Source of the DNA: Marihabitans asiaticum
GTDB lineage: Bacteria; Actinomycetota; Actinomycetes; Actinomycetales; Dermatophilaceae
NCBI RefSeq assembly: GCF_007828725.1
Contig: NZ_VIUW01000001.1
Span: 620,001 to 684,000 of the forward strand
DNA: 64,000 nucleotides
Direction of reading: 5' to 3'
Made by a program: the position numbers and the translations under genes
The notes under the pieces: model-generated
The model's database searches: none
Told to the model about the DNA's origin: nothing
Seen by the model: only the letters and a program-made list of their open reading frames with translations
Part shown: piece by piece, positions 35,550-44,009 of the stretch
Layout of the letters: every line of letters begins with the position of its first letter
How positions within the stretch are numbered: the first letter of the stretch is position 1

Positions 35550-37838
35550 TCAGGGAGAGGGGGTGGTGGGGGCGACCCCGGTGATCCGGTGGATGCCGAA
35601 GGTGCGGGGTGAGTCCTCGACCGTGCCCCGGACCCGACCGCCCTCGACCGCGTCGGGGACCAGCCGCAGGGTGCGCACCTCTCCGATCGAGTCGGCGACG
35701 CCGACCCAGACCGGGACCCGGTCGGCGGCGGCTTCGCGCAGCAGGGCCGCCACGCCCGCGGGGTCCATCGGCGGGATCGCCGGAGCGCCCGCCGCGTCCG
35801 AGGTCGTGGCCGATGCCACCCGGCGGGCGAGCCGCTCCTCGCCCCGGCGCATCGCCGACACCACGGCCCCGGTGTCCGCCGCGACCTGGTCCGCAGGAGC
35901 CGGCACCCGGGGCGGCGCCACCCGCCGGGCCGACGACGGGGCGCTGATCACCCCACCGGAGCTCTCCCGCACCGGCGCCGCACCCACCTCACGCAGCGAC
36001 TCGACGAGGGTGCCCGCCGCCACGGGCGAGACGAGCACGGTAGGAGCGATCCGGCGCAGCTGCAGGTGGGAGAGCTCGCGGTTGGCCAGCAGCTGGCCGA
36101 GATGTGCCTCGTCGTCGCTGCGCAGGTAGCTGCCCACCCCGCCCGCCCGCAGCTGGCCGTGCCGGCGGGCGACGTCGCGCACGAGATAGTCCAGGGCCTG
36201 CGGCAGCGGAGTCGGGCTGGCGGCGGCGAGCTGGTCGAGCAGCTGCTCGCCGTCCATGCCCGCGTCGAGCGCCCCGCGCACGGAGTCCTGGGTGAAGCGA
36301 TAGGTCGAGGCGCCGCCGCGGGACTCCAGCACGGCGCTGTGCCGGAGCAGCTCGGCCAGGTGCGGGCTGGGCGGACCGGGGACGACCGCGGTGAGATCGG
36401 CCTGGACCAGCGCGTGCTCGACCGGCGCGGGCAGCCGCTCGGCGAGCGCATCCCGGGCCCCCGCCGGATCACCGTCGACGAGCCGGCGCGCGGCCTCGGT
36501 GAGCACCCCGTCGACGAGGACGCCGAGACGGGCGGCCTCGCCCAGCACCGAGGAGACCACCCGCTCGGCGTCGCGGGGCATCCGCCGGGGCCGTCGGGTC
36601 CCCAGCAGCCGGGTGGCCGCGGCATCGTCGACCGGCTCGGTGGCCTCGGCGAGACCGGCGAGCAGGTCGGCGCGCAGACCGCGGATCGGGGGCCACACGA
36701 GGTCCTCGGAGAGGGCGCGGGCGGCCGCGGGGTCCTCGAGCGGCGGCGCAGAGGTGCGAAGGGAGGTCAGCCACGGCCTCACGAGGTCGACCCACCGCTG
36801 CGCGGTGGGGGCCTCGCGCCAGGTGTCGACGAGGGTGGTCAGGCGCCAGGTCGGATCGCCCGCGGTGTCCTCGGCAAGGAGGCGAGCCCCGAGGGCGACG
36901 TCGAGGAGGAAGCGCAGGTCCAGCGGCTCCAGCGAGGTCTCCCGGGCCAGGGCGCGCAGGTCGGCCACCGCGAGGCCTCCGCTGCGCAGCACCCTGGGCC
37001 GGGCGCTCTCGAGGTGCTCGAGCACCTCGTCGACGAGGGCCACGACGTCCAGGACCACCGCGGCACCGGCGGCCTCGGGGTCGTGCGCTACCCCGGAGCG
37101 GTGGAGGGTCGACGACCCGGGGCTCGCCCCCTTCGCCGTCGGCTCTTCCCGCCGGCGCAGCGACCCACCGCGCAGCGCGACCACGACCTCCCGCGGCAGG
37201 ACGACCCGCAGCCGGGCCCCGTCGGCAGGGTCGGGGCTGACCGCGGCGAGACCCGCATCCGCGAGCCAGCGCGCGGCCTCGCCGGACTGCTCCTGCGCGG
37301 CGACGGTCGCGACCGGCCCGGCGTCAGCGAGCCGCTCGAGCACCCGCGCCGCCGCGGACGGCGCCTCGGCGTGCTGCGCGCGGATCTCCGCGTCGGTGAG
37401 GTGGTCCAGCTCGAGCTCGGTCGCCGGCGGGCCGAGACCGCCGGGGTACGGCCCGAGCGCCTCAAGGACCGCCCGGGTGGGCCGCAACCCGTCCGGCGAA
37501 CGCCACAGCAGGGCCGCGTCGCGCAGCTCGAGCAGGTGAGCTGACACCCCTTCGCCGGTCAGCCCGGTGAGCTCGACCAGACCCGCAGCAACCGGCTCGT
37601 CCACCCCGTCGAGCGCGGCGCGCTCGGCCCCCTCGAGAGCGGCGCAGCCGACGAGGACGTCGAGGCGCTCCTCGGCGAGATGGTCCACGGCCCGGGTGGT
37701 GCTCGCCAGGGTCGCTGCGCGGGCGCAGAGGGCGGTCACGTCCGACGGTGCGGGACGGGCGAGGTCGGGGCGCAGGACGAGCAGGCGCCGCAGCTCCTCG
37801 TCGCTGCGCGCGCGGAGGTCGTCGGCCAGCGATCGCAC
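35550..37838 (-). CDS. Helicase-associated protein with XPB N-terminal-like domain
   Basis: A 762-residue, Ala/Leu/Arg-rich helical protein of the family that accompanies XPB in actinobacteria (mycobacterial Rv0862c beside Rv0861c). It has no helicase core. The C-terminal part (about 480-640) resembles the helicase-associated domain found at the XPB/Ssl2 N-terminus: TYRFTQDSVRGALDAGMDGEQLLDQL and LDYLVRDVARRHGQLRAGGVGSYLR. GTG 37838 is chosen over 37841 from the -10 spacing. It probably acts with XPB, which is inference from recurrent linkage. Confidence 0.78.
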   Translation of the reverse strand: MRSLADDLRARSDEELRRLLVLRPDLARPAPSDVTALCARAATLASTTRAVDHLAEERLDVLVGCAALEGAERAALDGVDEPVAAGLVELTGLTGEGVSAHLLELRDAALLWRSPDGLRPTRAVLEALGPYPGGLGPPATELELDHLTDAEIRAQHAEAPSAAARVLERLADAGPVATVAAQEQSGEAARWLADAGLAAVSPDPADGARLRVVLPREVVVALRGGSLRRREEPTAKGASPGSSTLHRSGVAHDPEAAGAAVVLDVVALVDEVLEHLESARPRVLRSGGLAVADLRALARETSLEPLDLRFLLDVALGARLLAEDTAGDPTWRLTTLVDTWREAPTAQRWVDLVRPWLTSLRTSAPPLEDPAAARALSEDLVWPPIRGLRADLLAGLAEATEPVDDAAATRLLGTRRPRRMPRDAERVVSSVLGEAARLGVLVDGVLTEAARRLVDGDPAGARDALAERLPAPVEHALVQADLTAVVPGPPSPHLAELLRHSAVLESRGGASTYRFTQDSVRGALDAGMDGEQLLDQLAAASPTPLPQALDYLVRDVARRHGQLRAGGVGSYLRSDDEAHLGQLLANRELSHLQLRRIAPTVLVSPVAAGTLVESLREVGAAPVRESSGGVISAPSSARRVAPPRVPAPADQVAADTGAVVSAMRRGEERLARRVASATTSDAAGAPAIPPMDPAGVAALLREAAADRVPVWVGVADSIGEVRTLRLVPDAVEGGRVRGTVEDSPRTFGIHRITGVAPTTPSP

Positions 37839-37844
37839 CACGTC

Positions 37845-37850
37845 ACGCTA
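37845..37850 (-). promoter_or_regulatory. -10 box of the helicase-associated gene
   Basis: TAGCGT on the minus strand, 6 nt before GTG 37838. Confidence 0.5.
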
Positions 37851-37869
37851 CCCGGGCCTCCATCTCGAC

Positions 37870-37945
37870 GTGCTGCCAGCAGCAGTTCGGTGAGCGAGCC
37901 GCAGCTCGAGATGCTGCTTGCTCACGAAGATGCAGCCGGCAGCAT
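37870..37945. repeat. Imperfect inverted repeat in a divergent promoter gap
   Basis: Arms of about 27 bp (TGCTGCCAGCAGCA..TGAGC and its diverged complement GCTCA..TGCAGCCGGCAGCA) flank a small AGCTC/GAGCT inner stem. The ends resemble the TGCTGC/GCAGCA hairpins at 15555 and 45402. Unlike those it lies upstream of both neighbouring genes, so it is not a terminator. Confidence 0.5.
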
Positions 37946-38008
37946 TTTGATGTGGGGAGGCCGCGGATCAGGCGACGACGGGGGGACAGGCGGGCGAAGG
38001 GGGAGGGC

Positions 38009-38014
38009 TAGGTT
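38009..38014 (+). promoter_or_regulatory. -10 box of the aldose epimerase gene
   Basis: TAGGTT, 7 nt before ATG 38022; leaderless. Confidence 0.55.
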
Positions 38015-38021
38015 TGCGGCC

Positions 38022-38930
38022 ATGGTTCACCCGAGCGGCGAGCAGTGGCAGATCGAGCACGGCGAGTGGGCGGCGGTGCTCGTCCAGGGCGGCGGCGGGC
38101 TACGCGCCCTGCGTCTCGGCGACCACGACGTCGTCGCTGGCTACCCGAGCGAGGAGATGGCCTCGGCGGGGAGAGGGCAGCTGCTGCTCCCGTGGCCCAA
38201 CCGGCTGCGCGACGGGCGCTACGAGATCGACGGAGTCCAGCACGAGCTGCCGATCACCGAGCCGGAGACCGGCACCGCCAGCCACGGGCTCGCCCGGTGG
38301 GAGGGGTGGCGGCTGCGCGAGCGTCACGACGACGCGGTCGTGCTCGCCCACACGCTGCTGCCGCGGCCGGGCTACCCCTTCCACGTCGAGGTGAGCGTGG
38401 CGTGGGTCCTCGACGAGCGCGGCCTGACCTGCACCACCCAGGCGACCAACGTCGGCGGGGAGGTGGCCCCGTGGGGGTACGGCGCGCACCCCTATCTCAC
38501 CCTGGGGGAGACGCGGGCCGACGACGCCCGGCTGACGGTGCCGGCCGAGCAGGTCATGGAGGTCGACGAGCGCAAGCTGCCGACCTCCCTTCGCCCGGTG
38601 AGGGGCACCCCCTTCGACCTGCGCGACGGCGCCCGCCTCGGCGAGCGCTCGCTGGACCACGCCTACACCGACCTGACCCGCGGCGAGGACCGGTGCTGGG
38701 AGGTGCGCCTGGAGACCGAGGTGATGACCAGCTCGGTGTGGGGCGGGCCTGGGCTGGACTGGGTGCAGATCTTCACCGGGCGGGCGAGGGGCGAAGGGGG
38801 AGTGCCGGGCATCGCGGTCGAGCCGCTGTCGTGCCCGGCGGACGCCTTCGCGACCGGGACCTCGCTCGTGCTGCTCGAGCCGGACCAGACGTGGACCGCG
38901 CAGTGGGGGATCGAGGCACGCCGGGTCTGA
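38022..38930 (+). CDS. Aldose 1-epimerase-family protein
   Basis: A 302-residue galactose-mutarotase-like beta-sandwich protein. The substrate arginine is in LLPWPNRLRDGRYE, the first histidine in ASHGLARW, the catalytic histidine and tyrosine region in WGYGAHPYLTLG, and a glutamate in GIAVEPLSCPADAF. It interconverts alpha and beta anomers of a sugar in the cytoplasm. Closely related actinobacterial enzymes are annotated as galactose mutarotase-like; the sugar is not known. No sugar operon surrounds it. Confidence 0.82.
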   Translation: MVHPSGEQWQIEHGEWAAVLVQGGGGLRALRLGDHDVVAGYPSEEMASAGRGQLLLPWPNRLRDGRYEIDGVQHELPITEPETGTASHGLARWEGWRLRERHDDAVVLAHTLLPRPGYPFHVEVSVAWVLDERGLTCTTQATNVGGEVAPWGYGAHPYLTLGETRADDARLTVPAEQVMEVDERKLPTSLRPVRGTPFDLRDGARLGERSLDHAYTDLTRGEDRCWEVRLETEVMTSSVWGGPGLDWVQIFTGRARGEGGVPGIAVEPLSCPADAFATGTSLVLLEPDQTWTAQWGIEARRV

Positions 38931-38937
38931 TCCGGAC

Positions 38938-40248
38938 TCAGGGCGAGGGGTTGCTCTCGGGGACGCCGTTGATCGCCGGGGGGACGATGCGCTCGATCTT
39001 GAGCACCATCGCCGCGCAGCCCAGGAGTCCGACGACCATCACCGCGACGAAGAGCCAGCCCTGGTCCTTGCCGAGGATCTGGCCGGCGAGCACCGGGCCG
39101 ACCACGGCCCCGAGCATGAAGGCGGTCGAGTTCGCCGCGTTCATCCGGCCGCGCAGGTGGTCCGGCGCCGCATCGTTGACCATCGCGGGGATCGAGGGCT
39201 GGAGCAGGGTCTCGCCCAGGCCGAACACCGCACCCCAGGAGACGGCGAGGACGGCGGCGGCGAGCGATCCCGGCAGCAGCCCGGACAGGCCGAGGAGGCC
39301 GTAGGCGAGCATCCAGATCGCGAGCATCGCGAGCATCACCCGGGTCCGCCGGTGGCCCTCGATGCGCTGCAGCACGGTGAACTGCAGCGCGACGATGACG
39401 ACGGTGTTGGCGGCGAAGAGGGCGCCGACCGCCTCGGTGCTCACCTGCGAGATGCTCCGGGCGAAGGCGGGGATGCCCGCCTCCATCTGGCCGTAGCCGA
39501 CGATCGAGCTGAGCGCGGTCACGCCGAGGATCCAGCCGAAGCCGGGGCGCCGCAGCACCGTGCGGTAGGAGGGCCGGTCATCGTCCGCGCCGGGAAGAGC
39601 GCGGCCGTGCACGTGCCGCAGCGGCCCGAGCAGCCAGATCACGGGGATGAGGACGAGGACGGCGTCGAGGAGGAAGAGCAGGACGAAGGTCATCGGCCGG
39701 TCGACATCGACGACGACGCCGGCGAGAAGGCCGCCGACACCGATGCCGAGGTTGAGCAGGGCGAAGTTGACCCCGAAGTAGCGCTGCCGCAGCGGCCCCG
39801 CGACGATCGCCGAGATGAGGCTGTTCGACGCCGACCAGCCGGTGCCGTGCGCCAGACCGAGGAAGAGGACCATGAGCACGGCGATCGTGAGGTTGGTGGT
39901 CGCCGCGAGCAGAACGGTGCCGATGCTCGCGAGGATGCTGCCGGACATCACGACCAGGCGGGCGCCAACCTTGTCGACGAAGGTGCCCGCGATCGGGCCG
40001 TACACGGCCGCCACGACCGCTGTCGCGCCGAGCAGCGCACCGGCGACCTCGAGGCTGAAGCCACGCACCTCGCCCAGGTAGATCACGGTGAAGGGCAGGG
40101 TCATCCCGCGTCCGAGGTGCTGCAGCGCGACGGTCGAGAGGAGGAAGCGGCCCTCCCGCGGCAACGCCCGCCAGAACCCCCGCACACCCGGCTCGATGCT
40201 GCCGGCGGGGACGTCCACCGGCAGGAGGGATGTGGCGGGTGTGGTCAT
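38938..40248 (-). CDS. MFS transporter (drug/H+ antiporter type)
   Basis: A 436-residue permease with twelve hydrophobic segments. The A-loop motif appears as GTFVDKVGARLVVMSG, helices 4-5 carry GTGWSASNSLISAIV, and the second half has HRRTRVMLAML and the loop DHLRGRMNAANSTAF. This pattern fits efflux-type MFS proteins. The substrate is unknown. It faces the aldose epimerase gene with only 7 bp between stops. Confidence 0.82.
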   Translation of the reverse strand: MTTPATSLLPVDVPAGSIEPGVRGFWRALPREGRFLLSTVALQHLGRGMTLPFTVIYLGEVRGFSLEVAGALLGATAVVAAVYGPIAGTFVDKVGARLVVMSGSILASIGTVLLAATTNLTIAVLMVLFLGLAHGTGWSASNSLISAIVAGPLRQRYFGVNFALLNLGIGVGGLLAGVVVDVDRPMTFVLLFLLDAVLVLIPVIWLLGPLRHVHGRALPGADDDRPSYRTVLRRPGFGWILGVTALSSIVGYGQMEAGIPAFARSISQVSTEAVGALFAANTVVIVALQFTVLQRIEGHRRTRVMLAMLAIWMLAYGLLGLSGLLPGSLAAAVLAVSWGAVFGLGETLLQPSIPAMVNDAAPDHLRGRMNAANSTAFMLGAVVGPVLAGQILGKDQGWLFVAVMVVGLLGCAAMVLKIERIVPPAINGVPESNPSP

Positions 40249-40302
40249 GGCGTCACACTGTGCCCGACCTGGCAGGACTCGGCATCTCGAGAGCAGGACG
40301 GC

Positions 40303-40308
40303 TAGCCT
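40303..40308 (+). promoter_or_regulatory. -10 box upstream of the cold-shock gene
   Basis: TAGCCT about 100 nt before the GTG start implies a long untranslated leader, as is usual for csp mRNAs whose leader folds with temperature. Confidence 0.4.
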
Positions 40309-40409
40309 AGGACCACAGACGCGCGGCGGGCTCGGCCCCCGCGCGCCCCCGGAACGTTGATGACATCCGCGGCGCGAGCGCGCCGCGACGACCGATCAAG
40401 AGGTGCACC

Positions 40410-40805
40410 GTGCCGACTGGCAAGGTCAAGTGGTACGACCAGGAGAAGGGCTTCGGCTTCATCTCCGGCGACGACGGCGAGGACGTCTTCCTCCACGCGA
40501 ACGCGCTGCCCCAGGGCACCGAGACCCTCAAGGGCGGCACGCGGGTCGAGTTCGGCATCGTCGAGGGGCGGCGCGGCAGCCAGGCGCTGTCGGTCCAGGT
40601 GCTCGACCCCGCTCCGAGCGTGACGGCCAACCGCCGCGAGCGGGACCGCAAGGAGCCCGAGGACATGGTCGTCATCGTCGAGGACCTCATCAAGCTCCTC
40701 GACGACATCTCCGGCGGCCTGCGCCGCGGCCGCTACCCCGACCGCGGGCACGGCAAGAAGATCGCGACCGTGCTGCGTCGCGTCGCGGACGACCTGGACG
40801 CCTGA
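40410..40805 (+). CDS. Cold-shock domain protein with C-terminal extension
   Basis: A 131-residue protein. Residues 1-66 are a cold-shock domain with RNP1 KGFGFISG and RNP2 DVFLHANAL, binding single-stranded RNA or DNA. About 60 further residues follow (VVIVEDLIKLLDDISGGLRRGRY), a helical extension seen in the actinobacterial long Csp group but not in CspA-type proteins of about 67 residues. The GTG start gives the exact family N-terminus. Overlaps the DUF3027 gene (TGATG), so the two are co-translated. Confidence 0.88.
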   Translation: MPTGKVKWYDQEKGFGFISGDDGEDVFLHANALPQGTETLKGGTRVEFGIVEGRRGSQALSVQVLDPAPSVTANRRERDRKEPEDMVVIVEDLIKLLDDISGGLRRGRYPDRGHGKKIATVLRRVADDLDA

Positions 40806-41548
40806 TGGCGGCCAAGTCGGTCCGGACGGACACGGTCCTGCGCACCGCGACCGAGGTCGGTCGTGAGGCGGTGCTCGAGATCGCCGACGCGGGCACGGTC
40901 GGCGAGCACGAGGGCTTCGTCATGGAGGGCGAGCGGCTCGGGACGCACTACTACACCTGCACCGCGCCCGGGTACCGCGGCTGGCGGTGGGCGGCGACCC
41001 TGTCCCGGGCGCCGCGGGCCAAGACCCCCACGATCTGCGAGACCCACCTGCTGCCGGGCGAGGACGCTCTCCTCCCGCCGGAGTGGGTTCCCTGGTCCGA
41101 GCGACTCGCCCCCGGCGACGTCGGCCCCGGCGATGTCACCCCGAAGGTCGACGACGACCCCAACCTCGTCGCCGGCTTCGAGGCCACCGGCGAGGAAGAG
41201 GTCGACACCCTCGCGCAGTGGGAGCTGGGCCTGGGCCGGCCCCGGGTCCTCTCGGGCGAAGGGAGGGAAGCCGCCGCTCAGCGGTGGTACGACGGCGAGC
41301 ACGGGCCGGACTCCCCGCACGCGAAGAAGGCCAAGGAGCACTGCGTCACCTGCGGTTACTTCGTGCCCCTGGCCGGTGCGCTGCGCTCCACCTTCGGGGT
41401 GTGCGCCAACGAGTGGTCCCCGAGCGACGGCACCGTGGTGAGCCTGGACCACGGGTGCGGTGCGCACTCCGAGGTCGACATCACCCACCCCGACCCGGAG
41501 CAGCTGCCCGACCCGATCCTCGACGAGCTGACCTACGACGAGCTCTGA
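40805..41548 (+). CDS. DUF3027 protein
   Basis: A 247-residue acidic protein of the actinobacterial DUF3027 family. N-terminal half: HYYTCTAPGYRGWRWAATLSRA and a CETHLLPGEDALL block. C-terminal half: a Cys cluster HCVTCGYFVPL...GVCANEWSPSDG with HGCGAHSE, which looks like a metal-binding zinc-ribbon-like site. No characterised function. It is translationally coupled to the cold-shock gene, a pairing kept in related genomes, suggesting an RNA-linked role (inference). Confidence 0.8.
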   Translation: MAAKSVRTDTVLRTATEVGREAVLEIADAGTVGEHEGFVMEGERLGTHYYTCTAPGYRGWRWAATLSRAPRAKTPTICETHLLPGEDALLPPEWVPWSERLAPGDVGPGDVTPKVDDDPNLVAGFEATGEEEVDTLAQWELGLGRPRVLSGEGREAAAQRWYDGEHGPDSPHAKKAKEHCVTCGYFVPLAGALRSTFGVCANEWSPSDGTVVSLDHGCGAHSEVDITHPDPEQLPDPILDELTYDEL

Positions 41549-41566
41549 GCCGACCCCCTTCGCCGC

Positions 41567-41848
41567 TCAGGTGGCATCGGCGGCGTTGCCCCGACCACGA
41601 CGCAGGTAGGCGTAGCCGAGGCACCCGAGCGCGGCACCGCTGACGCACGCCCACGGCCACCAGTCGCGGTCCCCCGAGCGCAGGGCCGGGACGAGCAGCA
41701 CGACGACGAGCGCGACCAGCCACGCACCGATCCCGACGAGGACGAGACGGTCGGTGCGTAGCTGCACCGGAGCCGGTACGGGAGCCGGCCGGCTCCCCCC
41801 TTCGCCCCTCTCCTCGTCCACCTCGGCGGTGCCACGGTCCTGGGTCAC
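41567..41848 (-). CDS. DUF2530 small membrane protein
   Basis: A 93-residue protein with a charged N-terminal 30 residues, two membrane helices (about 34-55 and 64-82, LVLVGIGAWLVALVVVLLV and WWPWACVSGAALGCLGYAY) and a basic end. Size and layout match DUF2530. It lies between the DUF3027 gene and a purine permease, a neighbourhood seen in other actinobacteria. Function unknown. Confidence 0.75.
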   Translation of the reverse strand: MTQDRGTAEVDEERGEGGSRPAPVPAPVQLRTDRLVLVGIGAWLVALVVVLLVPALRSGDRDWWPWACVSGAALGCLGYAYLRRGRGNAADAT

Positions 41849-41868
41849 GAAGGTCAGGGTAGGCCCAC

Positions 41869-41874
41869 TAACCT
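41869..41874 (+). promoter_or_regulatory. -10 box of the purine permease gene
   Basis: TAACCT, 6 nt before ATG 41881; leaderless. Confidence 0.55.
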
Positions 41875-41880
41875 GCCGCC

Positions 41881-43380
41881 ATGTCCTCCACCCCTGACGC
41901 CACCGCAGCCGGCTCGAAGACGCCCGCCGGACTCGACGGGTACTTCAAGATCACCGAGCGCGGCTCGACCCTGGGCCGGGAGGTCCGCGGTGGGCTCGCC
42001 ACCTTCTTCACCATGGCCTACATCGTCGTGCTCAACCCGCTGATCATCGGGACGCAGGCCGACGCAACCGGCGGCTTCCTCGGCGGCGGCGACGTCGAGC
42101 AGGCCAAGACCCTCGTCGCCGCCGGCACGGCCCTCGTCGCCGGGCTGCTGACGATCCTCATGGGCGCGGTCGCCAACTACCCGCTGGCGCTCGCCGCGGG
42201 GCTTGGGCTCAACGCCTTCGTCGCCTTCGGCATCGCCAAGCTGCCCGGGATGACCTGGGCCGACGCGATGGGCCTGGTGGTCCTCGAGGGCATCATCATC
42301 CTGCTCCTCGTGCTCACCGGCTTCCGCAAGGCCGTGCTGCACGCGGTCCCGGCTCAGCTCAAGGTCGCGATCAGCGTCGGCATCGGTCTCTTCATCGCCG
42401 TCATCGGGCTGGTCGACGCCGGCTTCGTGCGCAAGGCGGCCGGCGGGCCGCTCGGCGAGCTCGGCGTCGGCGGCTTCCTCGCCGGGTGGCCGCTGCTCGT
42501 CTTCGTCGTCGGACTCTTCGTGATCTTCGCGCTGTACCTGCGCGGGGTGAAGGGCGCGATCCTCTACGGCATCATCGGCACGACCGTGCTCGCGATCATC
42601 GTCGAGGCGCTCGCCGACATCGGCCCGCGCATCGTCGGCACCGACGGCACGGTGGAGAACCCGACCGGCTGGGGTCTGAACGTGCCCGCCCTGCCCGACC
42701 AGGTCGTCTCGATGCCCGACTTCGGGCTGCTCGGCCAGTTCAGCCTGCTCGGGTCCTTCGGCAAGATCGGCATCGTCTCGGCGTCGCTGCTCGTCTTCAC
42801 CCTCATGCTCGCCGACTTCTTCGACACGATGGGCACGATGGTCGCCGTCGGCGCCGAGGGTGGCCTGCTCGACGAGGAGGGCAACCCGCCGAACAGCCAG
42901 CGGATCCTCGTCGTCGACTCGATCGGCGCGATCGCCGGCGGCGCGGGCAGCGTCTCCTCGAACACCTCCTACATCGAGTCCGCGTCCGGCGTCGGCGAAG
43001 GGGCGCGCACCGGCCTCGCGGCGATCGTCACCGGCGTGCTCTTCCTCCTGGCGACCTTCCTCAGCCCGCTCGTGGCGATGGTCCCCTACGAGGCGGCGAC
43101 CCCGGCGCTGGTCCTCGTCGGCTTCCTCATGATGCAGCAGGTCACCCAGATCAGCTGGGACGACCTGGAGATCGCGATCCCCGCCTTCCTCACGATCATC
43201 CTCATGCCCTTCACCTACTCGATCACCGCGGGCATCGGCGCCGGCTTCGTCACCTACGTCTTCCTCAAGATCGTGCGCGGCCGGGCCGGGTCGGTGCACC
43301 CGCTCATGTGGCTGACCTCCGGGCTCTTCGTCCTCTACTTCGCGATCGACCCGATCAAGGACGTCCTCGGGGTGAGCTGA
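41881..43380 (+). CDS. NCS2-family purine permease (AzgA/PbuG type)
   Basis: A 499-residue transporter of the AzgA-like branch of NCS2, importing adenine, guanine or hypoxanthine with protons. The family opening GLATFFTMAYIVVLNPLIIG, the pore segment LALAAGLGLNAFVAFG, the substrate-binding motif LMLADFFDTMGTMVAVG and a later SSNTSYIESASGVGEGARTG block are all present, across about 12-14 helices. Three successive palindromes follow the stop. Confidence 0.9.
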   Translation: MSSTPDATAAGSKTPAGLDGYFKITERGSTLGREVRGGLATFFTMAYIVVLNPLIIGTQADATGGFLGGGDVEQAKTLVAAGTALVAGLLTILMGAVANYPLALAAGLGLNAFVAFGIAKLPGMTWADAMGLVVLEGIIILLLVLTGFRKAVLHAVPAQLKVAISVGIGLFIAVIGLVDAGFVRKAAGGPLGELGVGGFLAGWPLLVFVVGLFVIFALYLRGVKGAILYGIIGTTVLAIIVEALADIGPRIVGTDGTVENPTGWGLNVPALPDQVVSMPDFGLLGQFSLLGSFGKIGIVSASLLVFTLMLADFFDTMGTMVAVGAEGGLLDEEGNPPNSQRILVVDSIGAIAGGAGSVSSNTSYIESASGVGEGARTGLAAIVTGVLFLLATFLSPLVAMVPYEAATPALVLVGFLMMQQVTQISWDDLEIAIPAFLTIILMPFTYSITAGIGAGFVTYVFLKIVRGRAGSVHPLMWLTSGLFVLYFAIDPIKDVLGVS

Positions 43381-43410
43381 CCCCCCTTCGCCGTCCTGGG
43401 CGTCCCCACA

Positions 43411-43493
43411 AAACCCAGCCGGCTGGGTTTCGCTGACCTGGCTGGGTCTCGAGGCCCAGCCAGGTCCACAAGACCCAGCTGGCTGGGTCTTGT
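43411..43493. repeat. Three consecutive palindromes sharing GCTGGGT
   Basis: Palindrome 1 (43411-43430) is a perfect 20-mer AAACCCAGCCGGCTGGGTTT. Palindrome 2 (43435-43466) is 32 bp with one mismatched pair, arms GACCTGGCTGGG and CCCAGCCAGGTC. Palindrome 3 (43468-43493) has 12-bp arms ACAAGACCCAGC / GCTGGGTCTTGT. Because all share CCCAGC/GCTGGGT, alternative pairings are possible. They lie after the purine permease gene. Confidence 0.75.
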
Positions 43494-43504
43494 AGGCAGG
43501 GAAT

Positions 43505-43534
43505 AGTTAGCAAGAGTAATGAGTTGTGCTAACT
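43505..43534. promoter_or_regulatory. Probable MarR operator
   Basis: Perfect 8-bp arms AGTTAGCA and TGCTAACT separated by 14 bp, ending just before the marR start in an AT-rich stretch. The position over the promoter suggests self-repression of the marR-MFS operon. Confidence 0.6.
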
Positions 43535-43543
43535 GTCCCGACC

Positions 43544-43999
43544 ATGACAGCGAAGGGGGATGAGCCAGTGCCCACGGCCCAGGACCAGTCCGTGCGCGCC
43601 CTGTCGGAGGATCTCCGGCTGGCGTGCATGCGGATCAGCCGCCGGGTCCGCTTCGAGAGCGACCACGAGGTGGCGCCGCACCAGTTCTCCGTGCTCGCCC
43701 GCCTCGAGGCCGGGCCGCTGACGCCGCGAGCGCTCGCCGAGATCGAGAAGGTCTCCGCGCCGAGCATGACCCGCACCCTGACCTGCCTCGTCGACGACGG
43801 GCTGCTCGACCGCTCGGACCACCCGGACGACGGGCGCCAGGTGCTCATCTCGCTCACCGACGCCGGCCGGGAGACGCTGCGGCGCACCCGGGCCCGCCGG
43901 GACGCCTGGATGGTTTCCCGCGTCGCCGAGCTGAGCGAGACCGACCGGGCCACGCTCACCGCGGCAACCCAGATCCTCGACCGGATCGCGGCGAGGTGA
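43544..43999 (+). CDS. MarR-family transcriptional regulator
   Basis: A 151-residue winged-helix protein. Recognition helix region EVAPHQFSVLARLEAGPLTPRALAEIEKVSAPSM and the wing SDHPDDGRQVLISLTDAGRE are typical for MarR. ATG 43544 is taken from spacing to an upstream TAACTG box; GTG 43568 is an alternative. It sits 10 bp before an MFS transporter gene, the common arrangement of a ligand-released repressor of an efflux pump. Confidence 0.88.
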   Translation: MTAKGDEPVPTAQDQSVRALSEDLRLACMRISRRVRFESDHEVAPHQFSVLARLEAGPLTPRALAEIEKVSAPSMTRTLTCLVDDGLLDRSDHPDDGRQVLISLTDAGRETLRRTRARRDAWMVSRVAELSETDRATLTAATQILDRIAAR

Positions 44000-44009
44000 C
44001 TGCCCAGCC

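Noticed and set aside
36066-37544. A 492-codon open frame antisense to the helicase-associated gene
   Set aside because: Shadow of the real gene; Gly/Arg-rich with no domain, no start signal.
43411-43493. Integron attC or phage att site
   Set aside because: No integrase nearby and no attC core sites; the units are simple palindromes after a gene end.
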